Assembly (NCBI GenBank): GCA_003477185.1
Contig: DMTJ01000408.1
Coordinates: forward strand, 1-7,792
Reading direction: 5' to 3'
DNA: 7,792 nucleotides
DNA from: Lentisphaeria bacterium
GTDB lineage: Bacteria; Verrucomicrobiota; Lentisphaeria; JABSQK01; UBA12247
Shown: positions 6,101-7,792 of the stretch, piece by piece
How positions within the stretch are numbered: position 1 is the stretch's first letter
Layout: each line of letters starts with the position of its first letter
The notes under the pieces: generated by a model
Database searches by the model: none
The model's input: the letters and a program-made list of their open reading frames with translations, nothing else
Told to the model about the DNA's origin: nothing
Program-made: the position numbers and the translations under genes

Positions 6101-7792
6101 ACGCTGGGGTATGCCGCCGATACAGACGAAGACGGTCTGGATGACGGCAATGATCCGAACCCGACCAACTCACTCGACCCGCACGTGAATCGCGCACTCG
6201 CTCTGACCGATGGCCAACAAGTCATCATCGAGCCAAGCAGTGCGTTTGAACCAAGCAATGGCTGGTCGATTGAAATGTGGGTACGCTTAGACGCCGGTGA
6301 AACGGACGCGACGCTGTTCGCACGGAGCTCCGGCGGTGCCCCGCATTACGCAATGGGCATTCGTAGCTCGCGTCTGTACGCTGAGTATGTCACCGAAGAG
6401 GGCGTCCTCCAGACGACCTGGGCCTTTCGCCAGCTGATCACAGAAACTTGGTTCCATGTCGCTGCGGTGTACGATCCCGCATTGAACGCGATGATTCTGT
6501 ACGTCAATGGCACCGAGGAGTGGCGCGAGACCATGAGCGTTCCGCCATCGCGTGACGCAAGCCTGCAGATTACCCAGGTCATTGGCGGCGACCTCAACGG
6601 TCGCGTGGACGATGTCCGAATCTGGACGCAAGCAGTTAGCGTGGATCCGTTTGCTGGCACCTCCGTTGACTACCCTGTTGTGCCCACCACGGGCCTGGCA
6701 GCCTACTATCGTTTTGACGACGAAGGTCTCCTGATTCAGAACTTCGCGGCTTCCGCTGCCAGCGAGTGGGCTACTGGCTGGCCTTCGTCCCCCATTCGGG
6801 AAGGTGGCCTGATTGATGAGCCAGGCGCCCCAATTGCAGACGCAATCACCTTTGACACCGATAACGATCAGCTCCCTGACTGGTGGGAACTCGCCTTTTT
6901 GGGCGATCTCAGCCAAGACGGTTCAGGCGACCAGGATGGCGATTCAGTCACCAACCTTTACGAATATCTGGCGGCCTTGGATCCAACTCGTGTCCGCACC
7001 GAGAACCTTGGTCTTGACGATGGTGATCGCGATATCGACAGTGATGGACTGACCGTTCTGGAAGAGCAAACTGCAGGAACCTCACCCGCATCAATCGATA
7101 CGGATGATGATGGTCTCAGCGATGCCGAGGAAATCTTTGGCGTCAACGATATCTATGGTGTGATCACCACAGCTGATCCAGGCGGCGCAGCCACCAATCC
7201 GGCTGACTCACTGAGCCCAGCTATCAGCCGTTCGCTGTGGTTCGACGGAAGCGACGACTATCTCGCTATTCCGCGTCAGCCACGGCACTTGCTATCCACT
7301 TGGACCATTGAGATGTGGATCAAGCCTGGGGTTGAACTTGACGGTGCCATTCTGGCCCGCAATCTTATTGGCAATGGGATTAGCAACTTCGAGTTTGGCC
7401 TCGAGCCGTTGTCCAGCAGTCTGGCCCCGTACGCTCAATACCAGGTTCAGCAGCCAAACGGTACGCTCAAAGAATACAAGGTAGGCGGCACCCAGCTGGA
7501 TATTCCCGCACTGGGAATTTTCCACACCTGGCACGCTTTGACCGATGGCCTGGTGACCGCCAATCAGTGGTCGCATTTGTCCGCCGTGATTGACCCGGCC
7601 AACGAGTCCATGACTCTCTATGTGAACGGTCTGCTTGTCGCTGAGCGGACCAATGTGACGGCTGGTCCGGATCTGAGCCAAGGGCTCGCTGGCCAGGTGA
7701 CCATTGGTGGTATTCCTAGTGGTGCTGGTGCGCAGATGTTTGCGGGTCAGATTGACGATGTCCGCATCTGGAATGTCGCTCGTCCAATCGAC
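1..7792 (+). CDS. Giant secreted/cell-surface S8 subtilisin-like protease with six TSP3-like/LamG-like repeat units (partial at both ends)
   Basis: The frame with codons at 2, 5, 8 and so on is open over all 2597 codons; base 1 is the last base of an earlier codon. No start can be chosen, because the signal peptide and most of the propeptide lie upstream, and the stop lies downstream. Domain order in window residue numbers: propeptide end 1-34, S8 protease 35-353, linker 354-431, then six units of calcium-binding TSP3-like segment plus LamG-like domain plus tail, with one extra beta-rich domain at about 1751-1904. The protease has intact Asp80, His138, Asn230 and Ser298. Only one Cys (Cys198) and about eleven Lys were found, which suits an exported, calcium-dependent protein. 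Likely role (inference): a surface or secreted protease-adhesin that binds glycans or proteins through its LamG domains. The exact substrate, and the anchoring or secretion signal at the missing C-terminus, cannot be seen. No frameshift or internal stop was found. I do not recognise a named gene. Confidence 0.95.
104..1060 (+). other. Peptidase S8 (subtilisin-like) catalytic domain, complete
   Basis: This is a serine endopeptidase domain of about 319 residues, a normal length for the family. It opens with NDPRFDELWGLHNTGQTGG, the usual start of bacterial S8A domains. The catalytic Asp is in GIIDTGVD (Asp80, bases 239-241). The catalytic His is the first His of HGTHVAGT (His138, bases 413-415). 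The oxyanion Asn is in AAGNDG (Asn230, bases 689-691). The nucleophile Ser is in SGTSMATPHVAGA (Ser298, bases 893-895). Between Asp and His lies an acidic loop, GNGIDDDGNGLVDDVYGWD (bases 311-364), that looks like an EF-hand-type calcium site and is common in marine and gliding-bacterial subtilases. The only cysteine found in the window is here (TCNSWGGG, bases 593-595). All key residues are present, so activity is expected. The domain ends near GGRLNVGNAL. Confidence 0.95.
1061..1294 (+). other. Linker resembling the LamG tail of the later repeats
   Basis: Residues 354-431 join the protease to the first calcium-binding segment. GLVAYLRADDG at the start and DWLNGWENAATL followed by VAFA at the end match the tails after later LamG copies, for example GLAAYYRFDDEG (from 6698) and TPWFNGWQTAGTL (from 2204). 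The middle, around SGADGVWGSGDIVNGE, is an extra stretch of about 25-30 residues not seen in the other tails. The repeat family therefore seems to start in mid-phase, with a tail but no preceding LamG domain. The similarity is by eye only. Confidence 0.6.
1295..1621 (+). repeat. Unit 1 calcium-binding TSP3-like segment
   Basis: Residues 432-540 form three acidic sub-blocks: DNDGDGMPDLWERQHGLD, then DADSDGLNNWYEFLSGTDP, then DTDYDGLSDADE running on to LTNLEEQTLGTHP and DTDDDGYNDDVEVAAGT. The DxDxDG cores followed by acidic residues are the calcium-chelating pattern of TSP3-type repeats, which in known families form stiff, calcium-dependent stalks. The segment closes with SATDASTP just before the LamG-like domain. 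This copy holds the full set of sub-blocks. Confidence 0.88.
1628..2278 (+). repeat. Unit 1 LamG-like (concanavalin A-type) domain plus tail
   Basis: The core covers residues 543-700 and the tail runs to about 759. LamG_3-type landmarks are present: RALALPTATGYLAI (first strand), SFTVEAMVRP, WSHLGATYDEATGTLNLYINGDLV, and GEGFTGQMDDLRVWTSVRDAEM at the end. The tail has LLANFSFNDGG, then TPWFNGWQTAGTL. Such domains bind carbohydrates or proteins and often need calcium. SFTVEAMV replaces the commoner [ST]WTIEMWV. The ligand is unknown. Confidence 0.85.
2279..2605 (+). repeat. Unit 2 calcium-binding TSP3-like segment
   Basis: Residues 760-868. It begins DSDTDGDGMPNWWEVANGLDP, continues with DPDADDLNNLYEFWAGTNP, then NSDGDALLNKEEQLHGTRP, and ends DTDDDGIDDSTEINAGTNP followed by RYASS. 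The order of sub-blocks and the length match unit 1 closely, so the two are clear homologues at protein level. The expected role is a rigid calcium-loaded spacer between LamG domains 1 and 2. Confidence 0.88.
2648..3301 (+). repeat. Unit 2 LamG-like domain plus tail
   Basis: The core covers residues 883-1040 and the tail ends near 1100. Landmarks are RSLDLSVSGPVILP, DWTIEFYAQL, DWHAIAVVWDSANRVLTAYVDGLV and GRLDAIRSWSVARNQAEIAANRA; the usual IDDVRIW is here LDAIRSW. The tail has GLVAAYHFDDAG but lacks the WxxGW motif of other tails. A stretch of about 20 residues (SQLADALDAGRAQVE, bases 2603-2647) separates it from the calcium segment and could be a short helix. Ligand unknown. Confidence 0.82.
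3302..3682 (+). repeat. Unit 3 calcium-binding TSP3-like segment, partly degenerate
   Basis: Residues 1101-1227. The first sub-blocks are regular: DSDSDGLPDWFEDLYG, DADGDLLTARWEYFANTNP and DTDGNGTNDANEDAL. The second half is irregular: in place of the LEEQxxGTxP block it has LDKQTAGLYPWLLNNDDDNS and then a Thr/Ala/Asp/Pro-rich run (about bases 3590-3670) without DxDxDG spacing. It closes with the usual NPADASS. At about 127 residues it is the longest of the six. The loose half may be a flexible hinge; that is an inference. Confidence 0.78.
3698..4357 (+). repeat. Unit 3 LamG-like domain plus tail
   Basis: The core is about residues 1233-1390 and the tail runs to about 1452. Landmarks are GALQLAAADYLSIPDSLEL, FAISAWINPTTL, WTQIGAAFDGTTLTLYRNGRV and RAGEGFTGQIIELSIGSGV. 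It is closest to unit 1, sharing AGEGFTGQ, but IDDVRIW is replaced by IIELSIG. The tail is also weak: RRFALKDGG replaces LVAYYRFDDGG, followed by NAEGWRHAGIP. This is a diverged but probably folded copy. Confidence 0.78.
4358..4522 (+). repeat. Unit 4 calcium-binding TSP3-like segment, shortened
   Basis: Residues 1453-1507, only about half the length of the other copies. It has DQDGDGLTGAEEDFYGTRRD, DSDDDGITDGDEVAQGSHP and a final acidic DPVDDDK. The opening DGMPDWWE block and the LYEFxxGTxP block are missing, so this spacer should be shorter. The loss is internal to the protein and keeps the frame. Confidence 0.82.
4535..5251 (+). repeat. Unit 4 LamG-like domain plus tail
   Basis: The core covers residues 1512-1687 and the tail runs to about 1750. 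Landmarks are SRHLDLGLSGRVTLP, SWTIEMWVDPQ, RWTHIAASWNAATPNLTLVVDGVSV and ARVDEVRVWLTALTPAQIDANK. The stretch before the last strands (bases 4880-4975, around TESDVNDISLSGVRPVSDP) is longer than in units 1 and 3. The tail has LLAHYRFDDGGGTVEDHAWP and leads straight into the extra domain. Ligand unknown. Confidence 0.84.
5252..5713 (+). other. Single inserted beta-rich domain, surface-protein type (possibly galactose-binding-like)
   Basis: Residues 1751-1904 occur only once and match neither the calcium segments nor the LamG copies. Visible blocks are ISFADAVVAYENG, QALGSPELLDSG, AVSLGIGGSLTVQFVDNVLV, VDIWVFEVGRLVEPVMVEIS, ADGETWVAVG, FSYLRLTDPGE and VPGADIDAIAAV. The pattern (a FADxVV start, an ALGxP block, a VSLGxGGSLTxxF strand, FEVG, an EISADGxxW strand, then YLRLTD and a final DIDAI) is one I associate with bacterial surface proteins. 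The SADGxxW and YLRLTD parts also recall discoidin/F5-8C-like sandwiches. The fold assignment is an inference. Its removal would restore the normal unit period. Confidence 0.62.
5714..5881 (+). other. Linker between the inserted domain and unit 5
   Basis: Residues 1905-1960 begin with a Pro/Val-rich hinge (APVIVPPTVSYSP) and end in a Gly/Asn-rich run with several His (HGQGMNLTNHELGNGILGG). I recognise no domain. It may be the displaced end of the unit 4 tail, since the stretch before a calcium segment in other units is also low in conserved motifs. Confidence 0.5.
5882..6181 (+). repeat. Unit 5 calcium-binding TSP3-like segment
   Basis: Residues 1961-2060. The sub-blocks are DSDGNGLPDWFEAFYPD, DEDNDGITALYEYQSGLNP, DTDGNGTADGDEDPD, then DSDGLTVLEEQTAGTLG and DTDEDGLDDGNDPNPTNS. 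This is one of the most regular copies, with five acidic loops. DSDGLTVLEEQTAGT is identical in protein to unit 6 although the DNA differs at many third positions. Confidence 0.88.
6191..6853 (+). repeat. Unit 5 LamG-like domain plus tail
   Basis: The core covers residues 2064-2217 and the tail runs to about 2284. Landmarks are NRALALTDGQQVIIEP, GWSIEMWVRLDAG, TWFHVAAVYDPALNAMILYVNGTEEW and GRVDDVRIWTQAV. The tail is the best example in the protein: GLAAYYRFDDEG, then SEWATGWPSSP. The copy agrees well with the LamG_3 pattern. Ligand unknown. Confidence 0.86.
6854..7219 (+). repeat. Unit 6 calcium-binding TSP3-like segment
   Basis: Residues 2285-2406. The sub-blocks are DTDNDQLPDWWELAFLGD, DQDGDSVTNLYEYLAALDP, DRDIDSDGLTVLEEQTAGTSP and DTDDDGLSDAEEIFG. 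A looser stretch of about 20 residues (NDIYGVITTADPGGAATNP) precedes the closing PADSLSP, similar in placement to the irregular half of unit 3. The DWWE block is preceded by DQLP instead of DGMP. Confidence 0.87.
7229..7792 (+). repeat. Unit 6 LamG-like domain, cut by the window end
   Basis: Residues 2410-2597. Landmarks are SRSLWFDGSDDYLAIP, TWTIEMWIKPG, QWSHLSAVIDPANESMTLYVNGLLV and GQIDDVRIWNVARPID, where the window stops. The core is essentially complete, but the tail and everything after it lie downstream. It is longer than the other copies because of an extra stretch around KEYKVGGTQLDIP and GIFHTWHALTDGL (bases 7470-7558), where two of the protein's few lysines sit. Confidence 0.86.

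Noticed and set aside
6287..6916. A 209-residue minus-strand open stretch
   Set aside because: It is opposite LamG domain 5 and the start of unit 6. The + strand there encodes clear LamG and calcium-loop motifs, so this is a shadow frame.
1295..7219. Recurring GAYGAYGAYGG-like DNA as possible direct repeats, CRISPR or regulatory sites
   Set aside because: The short repeats follow codon phase and simply encode Asp-x-Asp-Gly calcium loops. Spacing is irregular and neighbouring third positions vary.
1..7792. Promoters, terminators, origins or small RNA genes inside the window
   Set aside because: Every base is within one continuous reading frame. I saw no convincing stem-loop plus T-run, tRNA-like fold or promoter pair that would need a second explanation.
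1..7792. A multi-gene defence or mobile system
   Set aside because: Only one gene is present and its domains are protease, calcium-binding and LamG-like. No nuclease, helicase, transposase, toxin-antitoxin or phage motif is visible.

Overview
The window lies entirely inside one very large protein-coding gene on the + strand. One frame (codons starting at positions 2, 5, 8 and so on) stays open from the first to the last base. I read it line by line and found 2597 codons with no stop, and neither the true start nor the true stop is present. There is no intergenic DNA, RNA gene, mobile element or CRISPR array.

Layout. Bases 1-103 are the end of an I9-type propeptide, and 104-1060 are a complete subtilisin-like (S8) protease domain with all four catalytic positions. 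Bases 1061-1294 are a linker that resembles the ends of the later repeats. From 1295 to the window end, a composite unit occurs six times. Each unit is an aspartate-rich calcium-binding segment of thrombospondin type 3 (TSP3) character, then a LamG-like (concanavalin A-type) beta-sandwich, then a short tail around a [YF]xF[DN]D motif. The calcium-binding segments start at 1295, 2279, 3302, 4358, 5882 and 6854. The period is about 325-350 residues, except where an unrelated beta-rich domain of about 155 residues (5252-5713) is placed inside unit 4. The last LamG copy is cut by the window edge.

Function. The architecture points to a secreted or cell-surface protein of well over 2600 residues. 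The protease sits at the N-terminal end, followed by a long calcium-stiffened stalk carrying six potential carbohydrate- or protein-binding domains. The protease may mature the protein, act on bound substrate, or both; the sequence does not decide this. Composition fits an exported protein: I found a single cysteine and only about eleven lysines in 2597 residues, against a great many Asp, Gly, Ala and Thr.

Organism. The DNA is fairly GC-rich with clean bacterial coding character. S8 plus TSP3-like plus LamG giant proteins are common in aquatic bacteria of the Verrucomicrobiota/Lentisphaerota/Planctomycetota group and relatives. The assignment is an inference at low confidence. The notable points are the size, the six-fold composite repeat, the single inserted domain and the repeat phase (a LamG-type tail directly behind the protease). 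I see no clear multi-gene system here.
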